Assembly (NCBI GenBank): GCA_036499825.1
Contig: DASYCZ010000026.1
Location: 372,001 to 436,000 of the forward strand
Direction: 5' to 3'
DNA: 64,000 nt
DNA from: Paradevosia sp036499825
GTDB lineage: Bacteria; Pseudomonadota; Alphaproteobacteria; Rhizobiales; Devosiaceae
Under the pieces are notes generated by a model that had not been told where the DNA came from, did no database searches, and was given only the letters and a program-made list of their open reading frames with translations. Every line of letters starts with the position of its first letter. Position 1 is the first letter of the stretch. Positions 16,834 through 25,362 of the stretch are shown piece after piece. The translations under genes and the position numbers were made by a program.

Positions 16834-17156
16834 GTGGGGTTTCTCCTTGTGCGTAGACTTGTTCTTGTTTGCGGCTACGGCCGCACAACTCACGGCAACA
16901 CGAGGCATAGGGGCACTGTTCGTCTGTGCCATGACAGTCATGTAACAACTGCATGGCAGACATGTAACAGTTGAATGAACACGTGAACAATGGTGTAGAG
17001 AGCCCTGTGGGTAAATTTTTATGACAGGCGACAACGCAGCGCTGCCGGGCAAAACCCGCTGTCACATATGCGTAATCAAGATCGGCCAGATGTCTGCCAT
17101 TGGGAGGTAATGGCGACTTCGGACGCAGTGACGAAGTTGGGACCAAGGAGATCAGG
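16834..17156. other. Divergent promoter region, importer operon and lacI-type gene
   Basis: 323 nt without a gene. It contains the PHO-box array at 16931-16970 reading toward the importer operon, and a CpG-centred palindrome GCAGCGCTGC (17036-17045), the symmetry LacI regulators usually bind, nearer the regulator gene. Confidence 0.6.
16931..16970 (-). promoter_or_regulatory. PHO box array (four heptamers, 11-nt period)
   Basis: Read on the minus strand, toward the importer operon, the heptamers are CTGTTAC (16970-16964), CTGCCAT (16959-16953), TTGTTAC (16948-16942) and CTGTCAT (16937-16931). Each pair is separated by exactly 4 nt. The PhoB box is a direct repeat of CTGTCAT-like heptamers with this 11-nt period, so this reads as two consecutive boxes. 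Confidence 0.75.
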
Positions 17157-18197
17157 GTGACCAAATACCGCGCTGCAGATCCGATCGAAGCGCATCGCGG
17201 GGCCGCTACTGCGGAGGATGTGGCGCGTGCCGCGAAAGTCTCGCGGATCATGGTGTCACGGGCCTTCAACCCCGACGCATCGGTATTGATGGAGAAGCGC
17301 CGCCACATTCTCGCCGTTGCGGCAACGCTTGGCTATCACCCGGACATGGCGGCGCGCGCCATGGTTACGAGGCGTTCCAAGCTGGTGGCGGTGGTGGTCA
17401 GCACGCTCGCCAATCCCTGGGAGGCGCAGGAGGTCGACGCGCTGATCGGCGCATTGCAGGAAGACGGCCTGTCGGTGATGGTTTTCCGGATTGCGCATAA
17501 CAGCGGCGAGCGGCTCGACTTCGCGCATGTGAAGGCCTACCGGCCGGCCGCGATCATCGCCTATATGGACGAGCTGCCGCCGCATTTCCTGCGCCGCACC
17601 TTCGGCAATTCTCCCGCACTCTATCCGGTCTATGGGCAGGAGCCGCCGCAGGATGCGGGCGAGGCCATGGTGGACCGCCTGCATATCGCCCAGCATGACG
17701 GCATCGCGGAAGCGGTGCGCCTCCTTGCACAGAGCGGGCGCCGCCGGCTGCTCTATGTGCAGGGGGAGGGCTCAGCCTCCGACCAGGACCGGCTGGTGGC
17801 GCTGGAGAACGCCATGGAGCGCCACGGCATGGCGCTGGTCGGCTCGATCGACGGACGCTTCAATTATGACAGGGCGCGCGCGGCGCTCGTCGCGAGCTGG
17901 CAGCATTACGACAGGCCCGACGCGATATTCGCCGCCAACGACACCAGCGCTTTCGGGGCGCTCGACGCGCTTCGCTTTGATCTCGGTGTGACGGTGCCGT
18001 CAGAATGTGCGGTGATCGGCTTCGACAATATCCGGGAGGCGGCGTGGCAGGCCTATGACCTCACCACCATCGGGGTCGATCTCGGCGAGCGCATCGAGGC
18101 CATCCGGCGGATGGTACGTGAGCGGGCGGCCAACCCGCAGGCGGCCCCGATGATGGAGACCATCCATGCCCGCCTGATCCGGCGGGGTACCGCCTGA
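17157..18197 (+). CDS. LacI family transcriptional regulator
   Basis: A 346-aa regulator with a LacI-type helix-turn-helix at about residues 17-38 (ATAEDVARAAKVSRIMVSRA), a hinge, and a periplasmic-binding-protein-like sensor domain. The GTG at 17157 is chosen because AAGGAG lies 6 nt upstream. It is divergent from the importer operon and 82 nt before the mannitol dehydrogenase family gene, so it could control either or both. The effector is unknown, but the sensor domain fits a sugar or polyol. Confidence 0.92.
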   Translation: MTKYRAADPIEAHRGAATAEDVARAAKVSRIMVSRAFNPDASVLMEKRRHILAVAATLGYHPDMAARAMVTRRSKLVAVVVSTLANPWEAQEVDALIGALQEDGLSVMVFRIAHNSGERLDFAHVKAYRPAAIIAYMDELPPHFLRRTFGNSPALYPVYGQEPPQDAGEAMVDRLHIAQHDGIAEAVRLLAQSGRRRLLYVQGEGSASDQDRLVALENAMERHGMALVGSIDGRFNYDRARAALVASWQHYDRPDAIFAANDTSAFGALDALRFDLGVTVPSECAVIGFDNIREAAWQAYDLTTIGVDLGERIEAIRRMVRERAANPQAAPMMETIHARLIRRGTA

Positions 18198-18279
18198 TTT
18201 CGTGGGCAAGGCGATCCCGCGGTGTTGACGTGTCCGGCAATCTTCCATACCAGATTTGCCGTTCAGCAGGAGCCCTCGC

Positions 18280-19743
18280 ATGCAACGCCTCAATCCCGCG
18301 ACATTGGCCACCGCCGATGCATCCGTTCAACGCTTTGCCTATGATCGCGGCACCGTCACGCCGGGTATAGTGCATCTGGGGATCGGCGCGTTCCATCGCG
18401 CCCATCAGGCGGTTTACGCCGATGACATCCTGTCCGAGGCGAGGGACTGGGGCATCGTCGGAGCCAGCCTCAGGCGGCCTGATACCAAGGAAGCGCTGGA
18501 TCCCCAGGGCGGGCTCTATACGGTTGCGGTACGCGACGCCGCCGGAACACGCTGCCGCATTATCGGCTCGGTCCTCGAAGTTATCGATGCGACCTCGGAA
18601 GGCGAGCGCCTGCTGGCGTTGATGGCGAGCCCTGCCATCCGCATCGTGTCGCTGACGGTGACGGAGAAGGGCTATTGCCACGATCCGGCGACGGGGCATC
18701 TCGATTTGGGCCATTCGGATATCATCCACGATCTGGCAGATCCCAGCCATCCGGTTAGTGCTCCCGGCTTCATCGTCGAGGCGCTGGATCGCCGCCGCCG
18801 CGCCGGCTTGCAGCCGTTCACGGTGATGAGCTGCGACAACCTTCCGAGCAACGGCCATACGGCAGGCCGCATCGTGCGCGAATTCGCCGGCCAGCGCGGC
18901 GCCGAGCTTGCCGCCTATGTGGATGGCGTCGCCTTTCCGAGCACCATGGTCGACCGGATCGTGCCGGCGACCACGGATGCGGACCGTGCGGCAATCACCG
19001 GCATGGTCGGCCTTGAAGACGCCTGGCCGGTTGTCACCGAGCCCTTCACCCAATGGGTCATCGAGGAGAATTTTCCGCTGGGCCGGCCGCCTTTCCACAA
19101 GGTGGGGGCGCAATTGGTGGCCGAGGTCGAGCCGTTCGAGCGCATGAAGTTGCGCATGCTGAACGGTGCGCATTCATCGCTGGCTTATCTCGGCTATCTG
19201 GCCGGGCACCAATATGTCTCGGAAGTCATGCAGGACATCGCCTTCCGACGTGTCATCGGCGACCTGATGGGGCTGGAAGCGATGCCGACGCTCGATATGC
19301 CCGGCGTCGACCTTAGCCACTATCGCGACGAATTGCTGGCGCGCTTTGCCAATCCGGCCCTCAAGCACCGGACGTGGCAGATCGCCATGGACGGCAGCCA
19401 GAAGCTGCCGCAGCGCCTGCTCGGCACCATTGCGGATCGGCTTGCCGCCGGTGCCGGCATCGAACGTCTGGCGCTCGGCGTCGCCGCCTGGATGCGCTAC
19501 GTCAAGGGCGTCGACGAGAAGGGCGAGGCCATCGACGTTCGCGACCCGTTGGCGGCACGGTTCAAGGCGATCGCCGATGCAGCCGGCAGCGATCCAGCCA
19601 AGCTCGTCGATGGCTTGCTGGCAGTGCGCGAAGTCTTCGGATCCGAGCTGCCGGGGAATACGGTCTTTCGAGAGACGCTGGTCCGGCACCTTGGCAGCCT
19701 GTTCCAGCGCGGTGCGGCGGCGACGGTGGCCGCGATCAAATAA
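18280..19743 (+). CDS. Mannitol dehydrogenase family protein (polyol/fructuronate reductase type)
   Basis: A 487-aa NAD-dependent long-chain polyol dehydrogenase. The nucleotide-binding start is HLGIGAFHRAHQ, and the catalytic pattern K-x4-N-x2-H is in MKLRMLNGAH. Family members interconvert mannitol and fructose, or fructuronate and mannonate; the exact substrate cannot be told by eye. The ATG at 18280 has CAGGAG 8 nt upstream. The upstream LacI gene is the likely regulator. Confidence 0.9.
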   Translation: MQRLNPATLATADASVQRFAYDRGTVTPGIVHLGIGAFHRAHQAVYADDILSEARDWGIVGASLRRPDTKEALDPQGGLYTVAVRDAAGTRCRIIGSVLEVIDATSEGERLLALMASPAIRIVSLTVTEKGYCHDPATGHLDLGHSDIIHDLADPSHPVSAPGFIVEALDRRRRAGLQPFTVMSCDNLPSNGHTAGRIVREFAGQRGAELAAYVDGVAFPSTMVDRIVPATTDADRAAITGMVGLEDAWPVVTEPFTQWVIEENFPLGRPPFHKVGAQLVAEVEPFERMKLRMLNGAHSSLAYLGYLAGHQYVSEVMQDIAFRRVIGDLMGLEAMPTLDMPGVDLSHYRDELLARFANPALKHRTWQIAMDGSQKLPQRLLGTIADRLAAGAGIERLALGVAAWMRYVKGVDEKGEAIDVRDPLAARFKAIADAAGSDPAKLVDGLLAVREVFGSELPGNTVFRETLVRHLGSLFQRGAAATVAAIK

Positions 19744-19773
19744 AAAAACGCCCCGCCTGAAAATGGCGGGGCG
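19742..19773 (-). terminator. Intrinsic terminator of the arabinofuranosidase gene
   Basis: A perfect 9-bp stem (CGCCCCGCC at 19749-19757 against 19765-19773, 7-nt loop) is followed on the minus strand by seven T. It lies directly after the GH51 stop codon and between two convergent genes. Confidence 0.85.
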
Positions 19774-19794
19774 CTCCGAGTGGCCTTTGGGAGG

Positions 19795-21306
19795 TCAGAA
19801 CTTGGCGCGGATCATCTGGTAAGAGTAGGGCGGGAGCCGCGCGGTCAGCTTGCCGTCGGCAACCTTGGCGCCGGTGCCCTTGCTGGGTGCGACAGCGCTC
19901 TGGTCGGTGGCGGTGTTCACCGCTTCCAGGTTGGCGTGTGTCATCACCTGATGATCGATGATGGTGGCGTTGCCGAAGCCGTTCAGGGCGACTTCGAGAT
20001 CAATCGTTTCGGTGGCGTGGCGGTTGACGGCGAAGAAGGCAATTGTACCGTCTTCCTCGTTATGAACACCGCTGACGTCGACATAGGGAACGTTGTCGGC
20101 GATGTCGGCATCGTAGCCGGGGCAGTTGGTGACGAGCTGCAGGGCTTCGCCGCGACCGAAGATCGACGCGAAATAATACGGATAGTAGATCGTCTGCCGC
20201 CACGCCTGGCCCTTGGGGTCAGTCATGATGGGGGCGATGACATTCACCAGCTGCGCGATACAGGCGAGCTTGACCACGTCCGAACGGCGGATGAACGTAT
20301 TGAGAATGCAGCCGACCTGCAGCACATCCTCGAAATTGTAGATGTCTTCGAGCAAGCGCGGGGCGTGAGGCCAGCCATTGTTGCCATCGAGGATGGCCCG
20401 ATCCTGCTTGCGGGAATGATACCAGACGTTCCACTCATCGAACGAGATATAGACGTCCTTCTTCGAACGCTTCTTGGATTTGACGAAGTTGATCGTCGAA
20501 GCCACGGTGGCGATGTAGGTATCGAGCTTGTGGTTGAGCGCCAGGTAGTTCGCCGTATTTTTCTCCGGATTGGCGAAATACATATGCAGCGAGATATGGT
20601 CGACTGCCTCATAGGTGTGCTCGAGCACCGTCCGCTCCCATTCAGGATAGGTCGGCATGTTCGAATGAGAGGAGCCGCAAACGATCAGTTCCAGCGACTT
20701 GTCGAAGGCCCGGAGCGCCTTGGCGGTCTCGTTGGCCAGCCGGCCATATTCGTCGGCGGTCTTGTGGCCGACCTGCCAGGGACCGTCCATTTCGTTGCCA
20801 AGGCACCAGAGCTTGACGTCCCAGGGATCGGCACGGCCGTTCTTCTTGCGCAGGTCGCCCCAGTAGCTGCCGGTCGGGCCATTGACGTATTCGACGAAGT
20901 TGCGCGCCTGGTCGAGGCCGCGCGAGCCCAGGTTGATGGCCAGCATCATCTTGGTATTGACGGTGTCGCACCAGTCGGCGAACTCGTGGATGCCGACTTG
21001 ATTGGCATCGGATGTATGCCAGGCAAGGTCGAGGCGCGTCGGACGCTGGTCCTTGGGGCCGATGCCATCTTCCCAGTTATAGGCGGACACGAAGTTACCG
21101 CCGGGGTAGCGGACCATCGGAATGTTGAGGTCTTTCACCAGCTTGGCGACGTCGCCTCGCATGCCGTTCTTGTCGGCGGTGGGGTGATCGGGCTCATAAA
21201 TGCCGGTATAGATGGCGCGGCCGAGATGTTCGAGGAATGCGCCATAAACGCGCTCGTCGATCCGCGAAATCACATAGTCCTTATGCGCCGTTACCGTGGC
21301 CCTCAT
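19795..21306 (-). CDS. Alpha-L-arabinofuranosidase, glycoside hydrolase family 51
   Basis: A 503-aa GH51 enzyme that releases L-arabinose from arabinan or arabinoxylan fragments. The acid/base is Glu172 in CLGNEMDG and the nucleophile Glu291 in SFDEWNVWY; RYPGGNFVSAYNWEDGIGP is the typical N-terminal barrel segment. No signal peptide, so it acts in the cytoplasm on imported oligosaccharides. GGGAGGGG before the ATG is a strong ribosome site. No arabinose transport or catabolic gene is adjacent, so substrate supply must come from elsewhere. Confidence 0.95.
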   Translation of the reverse strand: MRATVTAHKDYVISRIDERVYGAFLEHLGRAIYTGIYEPDHPTADKNGMRGDVAKLVKDLNIPMVRYPGGNFVSAYNWEDGIGPKDQRPTRLDLAWHTSDANQVGIHEFADWCDTVNTKMMLAINLGSRGLDQARNFVEYVNGPTGSYWGDLRKKNGRADPWDVKLWCLGNEMDGPWQVGHKTADEYGRLANETAKALRAFDKSLELIVCGSSHSNMPTYPEWERTVLEHTYEAVDHISLHMYFANPEKNTANYLALNHKLDTYIATVASTINFVKSKKRSKKDVYISFDEWNVWYHSRKQDRAILDGNNGWPHAPRLLEDIYNFEDVLQVGCILNTFIRRSDVVKLACIAQLVNVIAPIMTDPKGQAWRQTIYYPYYFASIFGRGEALQLVTNCPGYDADIADNVPYVDVSGVHNEEDGTIAFFAVNRHATETIDLEVALNGFGNATIIDHQVMTHANLEAVNTATDQSAVAPSKGTGAKVADGKLTARLPPYSYQMIRAKF

Positions 21307-21455
21307 ACGCCCCTCCCATAAATCCCGATATTCTGATTTGTATCGTCTGTTGCGATATATAGGATATGGGGCGGGGGAGCCGTCAAGCCGAATTCAACCT
21401 CGACTGCACGCAAATCGACCGGAGCGGCGCCCCGGTCGATGGTTCTTTAGTAGGG

Positions 21456-22259
21456 TTATTCGCCGATGGGAGCGACGACCTTGCGATAGAGATGCCAGGT
21501 CGCATGACCCAGGATTGGGACAACCAGGGCCAGACCGACCAGGAACGGTATCGAGCCGATCAGCAGCGCCAGCGCGACGATCACGCCCCAAAGCAGCATT
21601 GGCACGGGGTTCATCATCACGGCCTTGACCGAGGTCTGGATCGCCACCATGGCGCCCACATCACGATCGAGGAGCAGCGGGAAGGCGATGACCGTGGTGC
21701 ACAGCGTCACCAATGCGAAGACCAGCCCGATCAGATTGCCCAGGATGATAAGCGTCCAGCCTCTCTGCGTGCTCAACACATCACTGACAAAGTCGGTCAG
21801 CGAAGCGGGGGCACTGATGCCGTAGATCGATTGATAGAGCGCCTCGGCGGTTGTCAGCCATAGATAGAAGATCGCGAACAGCATGACGCCAAGCGCAATG
21901 ATGGAGGGTAACGCGGGCGATCTGAGCACGTCGAAGGCGTGGCTCCATGATGTATCGAGGCCCTTTTCCTGCCTGCGGCTGATTTCGTAGAGCCCGATGG
22001 CAGCGAGTGGTCCGACCAGGGCAAAGCCGGACATCAAGGGGTAGATGAGGGGGAGGGCGTTCTGGCCGGACGTCCACATGGCGAGAACCACTCCCACCAC
22101 GGGATAGATCAGGCCTAGAAACAGATAGTGTGAGGGTTTGCGCCAGAAGTCGTCGATGCCAAGACGCAACGCGGCCATCAGGTCGGCGACGTGTATCTTG
22201 CGGACAGTCGGGTAGACCGGTGTTGTTCCAGCACCGGCAAGCACGTGGAAGTCAGCCAT
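21456..22259 (-). CDS. DUF2189 integral membrane protein
   Basis: A 267-aa membrane protein with about six hydrophobic segments after a soluble N-terminus (VRKIHVADLMAALRLGIDDFWRKPSHYLFLG, in two halves, is typical of the family). ALGVMLFAIFYLWL and the late GLALVVPILGHATWHLYRK segment also fit DUF2189, sometimes named for a cytochrome c oxidase subunit I-like pattern. The ATG at 22259 follows AGGAGG. Function is unknown. Confidence 0.85.
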   Translation of the reverse strand: MADFHVLAGAGTTPVYPTVRKIHVADLMAALRLGIDDFWRKPSHYLFLGLIYPVVGVVLAMWTSGQNALPLIYPLMSGFALVGPLAAIGLYEISRRQEKGLDTSWSHAFDVLRSPALPSIIALGVMLFAIFYLWLTTAEALYQSIYGISAPASLTDFVSDVLSTQRGWTLIILGNLIGLVFALVTLCTTVIAFPLLLDRDVGAMVAIQTSVKAVMMNPVPMLLWGVIVALALLIGSIPFLVGLALVVPILGHATWHLYRKVVAPIGE

Positions 22260-22318
22260 TTTCCGTCCTCCTGTAGGCAGGACGAGCAACGCGTGGCGTG
22301 CAGCTAATTCTGGGGTCC

Positions 22319-22330
22319 GTCACGCGTGAC
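22319..22330. repeat. Perfect 12-bp palindrome
   Basis: GTCACGCGTGAC lies 60 nt upstream of the DUF2189 start codon, between it and the next upstream gene. It is CpG-centred and could be an operator, or chance in GC-rich DNA. Confidence 0.3.
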
Positions 22331-22412
22331 CGCGACCTGCAGACGAACCCCGATACTGACGGCATTGGGGGCGCTTGTCACGCCCGCTCACGCCGCCTTG
22401 TTCGACAAGGGC

Positions 22413-22724
22413 TCAGTCATGCTTGAAGATAAGCGCCGCCAGCAGGGCGATCGTGGCGAGTACCGCGATGGTGGGGGCAGGGTTTTCGCGAACAACGTGG
22501 CCCGCTTCACGGGCGGCCGCCGCGCTGGTGCGCTGAACCTGGCCGGCGATACGTGTCACATCGCGGCGGGCGTTGGCGAAATGATCACCGCTATAGGAGG
22601 AAACGGCCTCCGAAATCGAGGCGACTTCTTCGCGAAGGGCTGCGAGCTGCTCGCTCAGGCGTTCCGCCGCATCCTCTGCGGGACCTTCGGCACGCTTGAC
22701 TGCACGGGTGATTGCGGTGGCCAT
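22413..22724 (-). CDS. DUF883/ElaB-like small membrane-anchored stress protein
   Basis: A 103-aa protein: a charged helical body (EDAAERLSEQLAALREEV) and one C-terminal hydrophobic segment (PTIAVLATIALLAALIF) with a short charged end. This is the layout of YqjD/ElaB (DUF883) proteins, which are tail-anchored inner-membrane proteins made in stationary phase in enterics. The ATG at 22724 follows AAGGAG. An EcfG-like promoter ends about 35 nt upstream. Confidence 0.75.
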   Translation of the reverse strand: MATAITRAVKRAEGPAEDAAERLSEQLAALREEVASISEAVSSYSGDHFANARRDVTRIAGQVQRTSAAAAREAGHVVRENPAPTIAVLATIALLAALIFKHD

Positions 22725-22758
22725 GGCTAGACGCTCCTTGTACTGGACAATGCAGCCT

Positions 22759-22784
22759 AACTCGCTACCGATCGGGTTGGTTCC
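22759..22784 (-). promoter_or_regulatory. EcfG-like promoter for the DUF883-like gene
   Basis: On the minus strand GGAAC (22784-22780), a 17-nt spacer and AGTT (22762-22759) match the alphaproteobacterial general-stress consensus GGAAC-N16/17-CGTT in 8 of 9 positions. It overlaps the stop codon of the upstream hemolysin III gene. Confidence 0.5.
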
Positions 22785-23398
22785 TAGAGCCTGCTGATGA
22801 CCATGCAATAGAGAATCGCAACCAGGTGCAGTACGGCGCCCGCAACGACGAACAAGTGCCATAACGCATTCTGGAAGCGCAGGCGCTCCCACAGATGGAA
22901 GATGATGCCGCACGAATAGACGATGCCGCCAGCCAGCAACAGCCATAGCGTTGCCGGCGGCAGCGCCGCACCCAATGCCTGGAACACCAAGATGCCGCTC
23001 CAGCCGATGGCGAGATAGAGCACGATCGCCAACCGGCCGAAACGCTGGGGCACGGTCAGCTTGAGGGCGATCCCGGTCAGCGAGGCGCCCCAGACGAAAA
23101 GGCCGAGGATGGTCGCGGTAGGCGTGCCGCCCATTACGGCGAGGAATGGCGTGTAGGTTCCAGCGATGAACAGGAAGATGGCAGCTTGGTCGAAGCGCGC
23201 CAGCCATTGCTTGATGGGTGTCAGCGGCCAAAGGTTATAGGCGAGCGAGATGGAGAGTACCGCCACCAGCGAGCCCACATATATGCCGAGTGCCGGGGCC
23301 TCGCGCGGAGCCGTTTCCGCGATGGCGAAGGCGAGAATAATTGAGCCAAGCGCCACTGCAACGACGATGCCAATGACGTGGATGATGCCGTCGGCCAC
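22784..23398 (-). CDS. Hemolysin III (PAQR-like) family membrane protein
   Basis: A protein of at least 204 aa with about seven membrane segments, typical of the hemolysin III/YqfA group: THG-like HVIG near the start, LFIAGTYTPF, a GILVF segment and a late IFHLWERLRFQNALWH region. Metal-dependent hydrolase activity is proposed for the wider PAQR superfamily. The GTG at 23398 cuts into the first family motif; the frame runs on upstream for 25 codons to a CTG at 23473 that has GGAG in front, so the true start may be there. Confidence 0.85.
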   Translation of the reverse strand: MADGIIHVIGIVVAVALGSIILAFAIAETAPREAPALGIYVGSLVAVLSISLAYNLWPLTPIKQWLARFDQAAIFLFIAGTYTPFLAVMGGTPTATILGLFVWGASLTGIALKLTVPQRFGRLAIVLYLAIGWSGILVFQALGAALPPATLWLLLAGGIVYSCGIIFHLWERLRFQNALWHLFVVAGAVLHLVAILYCMVISRL

Positions 23399-23561
23399 CA
23401 GCTCCGCCAGGCTGAACGGGCGGCGTTGGGGCAGAACCAGTCTGGCGGGAGGGACGATTTGCGACGCGTTCAGTTCTCAGCTCTCCATGTCGCCTGCAAA
23501 GAACACCAATACCTGTCCGAAATGGGGCGCTGGTGATCTACGCGGCGGTACGCCATTCCGG

Positions 23562-23586
23562 GGAACTATGGGGGCACCGCTACGTT
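23562..23586 (+). promoter_or_regulatory. EcfG-type general stress promoter for the DUF892 gene
   Basis: GGAAC (23562-23566), 16-nt spacer, CGTT (23583-23586): an exact match to the alphaproteobacterial EcfG consensus. It lies 46 nt before the start codon of the DUF892 gene. Confidence 0.7.
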
Positions 23587-23631
23587 CCGGTAACTGCGTC
23601 ACCACGAAACATTCACGAGCGGAGGGCCATC

Positions 23632-24123
23632 ATGGCTGACGAAAAGACTTTGGACGATCTCTTCCTTGATACGCTCAAGGACATTTATTACGCCGAAAAG
23701 CAGATCGTCAAAACCTTGCCCAAGATGTCGAAGGCGGCCCAGTCGCCCGATCTCAAAGCCGGATTCGACAAACACCTGCAGGAAACCGAAGGGCACGTTG
23801 AGCGCCTCGACCAGATTTTCGAGCTCATCAACAAGCCTGCTCGCGGCAAGACCTGCGATGCCATCCTCGGTATCATCGAGGAAGGCAAGTCCATTATCGA
23901 GGACTTCAAGGGTACGCCTGCGCTCGATGCGGGCCTGATCTCATCGGCTCAGGCGGTCGAGCACTATGAAATGGCTCGCTATGGCACGCTTCGCACCTGG
24001 GCCGAGCAGCTCGGCCTGCGTGACGTGGCCAAACTTCTCGACGCTACACTCAAGGAAGAAGAGGCCACGGATCAGAAGCTGACACAGTTGGCGACGACCC
24101 AGGCTAACCTCAAGGCAGCCTGA
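23632..24123 (+). CDS. DUF892 (YciE/YciF-type) ferritin-like stress protein
   Basis: A 163-aa four-helix-bundle protein of the YciF group (LDDLFLDTLKDIYYAEKQI is diagnostic). Glu/His pairs in EGHVERLDQIFE and EHYEMARYG are the expected di-metal ligands. Family members are induced by osmotic and other stress; their reaction is not settled. The ATG at 23632 has GGAGGG 5 nt upstream. An exact EcfG-type promoter precedes it and a strong terminator follows, so it is a single-gene stress unit. Confidence 0.92.
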   Translation: MADEKTLDDLFLDTLKDIYYAEKQIVKTLPKMSKAAQSPDLKAGFDKHLQETEGHVERLDQIFELINKPARGKTCDAILGIIEEGKSIIEDFKGTPALDAGLISSAQAVEHYEMARYGTLRTWAEQLGLRDVAKLLDATLKEEEATDQKLTQLATTQANLKAA

Positions 24124-24144
24124 ACCACTGCCTCATGAACGGGG

Positions 24145-24174
24145 ACGCGGGTACTTCGGTGCCCGCGTTTTTTT
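24145..24174 (+). terminator. Intrinsic terminator with cUUCGg tetraloop
   Basis: A 10-bp stem (24145-24154 against 24159-24168, one T-G pair) is capped by C-TTCG-G, an exceptionally stable loop, and followed by seven T. It ends the DUF892 gene. Confidence 0.92.
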
Positions 24175-24246
24175 CCAGCACCAGGTGACAGGTTCAGAGC
24201 GCACGTATAAATTATGATGAAAGAAATCATATTTATTGTGTGAGCA

Positions 24247-25011
24247 ATGCCTGAGCCCAAAAACGTTCTGCGGGAAACCGACGCCCAGGCGATCCGATTG
24301 GCCAAGACACTTGTCCGATCGGCGCGCTACGGGGCGCTTGCGACGATCGATTCAAGGTCGGGCGCGCCGATCGCCAGCCGTGTCGGCGTATCTACCGATA
24401 TCGACGGCACGCCGATTATCCTTATTTCAGGCCTGGCGCCGCATACCGCCGCTTTACGGGCCGATCCACGTTGTTCGCTTCTGCTCGGCGAGCCGGGAAA
24501 AGGCGACCCCTTGGCCCATGCACGCATCAGTCTCGATTGTCGCGCCTTGGAAATCGAGCGGGACACCGCCACTCACCAGCGGCTGGAGGGGCGCTACCTC
24601 AGACATCAGCCGAAAGCCGCACTCTATGCCGGGCTCGGTGATTTCCGCTTCTTTCGGCTCGAGGTGCAAGGCGCCAGCCTCAACGGCGGCTTCGGGCGGG
24701 CCTATGCGTTGGAAGCCGGCGATGTGCTGACGCGATCGGAAGCGAACGAGGCGTTGGCCGAGATGGAAACCGGCGCCGTCGAGCACATGAACGACGACCA
24801 TGGCGAAGCGGTCAGTCTGTATGCTCAGTTCTTCGCCAAGGCGCAGCCCGGCAAATGGACGCTGGTGGGTATAGACGCCGAGGGCGTGGATATAGCCGAA
24901 GGCGATCAAATGCTCAGGGTGTTCTTCGAGGTGCCGCTTGTCTCTGCCGGCGAGATGCGTCCCGCGCTCGTGGCGATGGCGCAACGAGCGCGTGCGGCGC
25001 TGGCCGGGTAG
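24247..25011 (+). CDS. HugZ family heme/flavin-binding protein (PNPOx-like fold with DUF2470)
   Basis: A 254-aa protein with an FMN-binding split-barrel domain (residues about 15-150; YGALATIDSRSGAPIASRVG, then ISGLAPHTAALRADPRCSLLLGEPGKGDP) and a C-terminal DUF2470 domain beginning at MNDDHGEAV. This pairing is that of HugZ-type proteins, some of which degrade heme for iron. Heme-utilisation genes are not adjacent, so a general flavin or heme role is as likely. The ATG at 24247 has no strong ribosome site. Confidence 0.88.
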   Translation: MPEPKNVLRETDAQAIRLAKTLVRSARYGALATIDSRSGAPIASRVGVSTDIDGTPIILISGLAPHTAALRADPRCSLLLGEPGKGDPLAHARISLDCRALEIERDTATHQRLEGRYLRHQPKAALYAGLGDFRFFRLEVQGASLNGGFGRAYALEAGDVLTRSEANEALAEMETGAVEHMNDDHGEAVSLYAQFFAKAQPGKWTLVGIDAEGVDIAEGDQMLRVFFEVPLVSAGEMRPALVAMAQRARAALAG

Positions 25012-25254
25012 CTACAGTTCGTCGGTCTCGGATAGTTTGTCGAGATACTCTTCGACTTCGTCGAGGCTGGCGCTGTAGGGCTGTGGATGAGCGCCTATGA
25101 CCGGTTTGCGGGCTTCGTTGTCGTTCAGCATGTAGCCGCCGCCCGGCACTTTGGAGCTGGGCTTCTCGCTGGCCAGGATTGCCAGATTGTGCCGCGCGGC
25201 AAACCGGCGCAAACGCCGCAAGCGCGCCACTTCGGTATTCGTCCGGCTGCTCAT
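25012..25254 (-). CDS. Small hypothetical protein
   Basis: An 80-aa protein: a basic N-terminal helix (VARLRRLRRFAARHN), a central PGGGYML segment and an acidic C-terminal helix (LDEVEEYLDKLSETDEL). No family is recognised. Its stop codon abuts that of the convergent HugZ-like gene. Coding is supported by charge patterning and by its position in an otherwise empty gap, not by homology. Confidence 0.55.
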   Translation of the reverse strand: MSSRTNTEVARLRRLRRFAARHNLAILASEKPSSKVPGGGYMLNDNEARKPVIGAHPQPYSASLDEVEEYLDKLSETDEL

Positions 25255-25362
25255 ATCCCAATCTCCGCACGCCGCAGCGCCAAACGACGCTCATGTCGAA
25301 ACTGGCGCCAAATGTCCAGACTTCCAGCCATCATAGCGGATTTTGGCGTGTGGAGAAGTTCT

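Noticed and set aside
15673..16974. 433-codon plus-strand open frame
   Set aside because: Antisense to the binding-protein gene, which has a signal peptide, a ribosome site and operon context.
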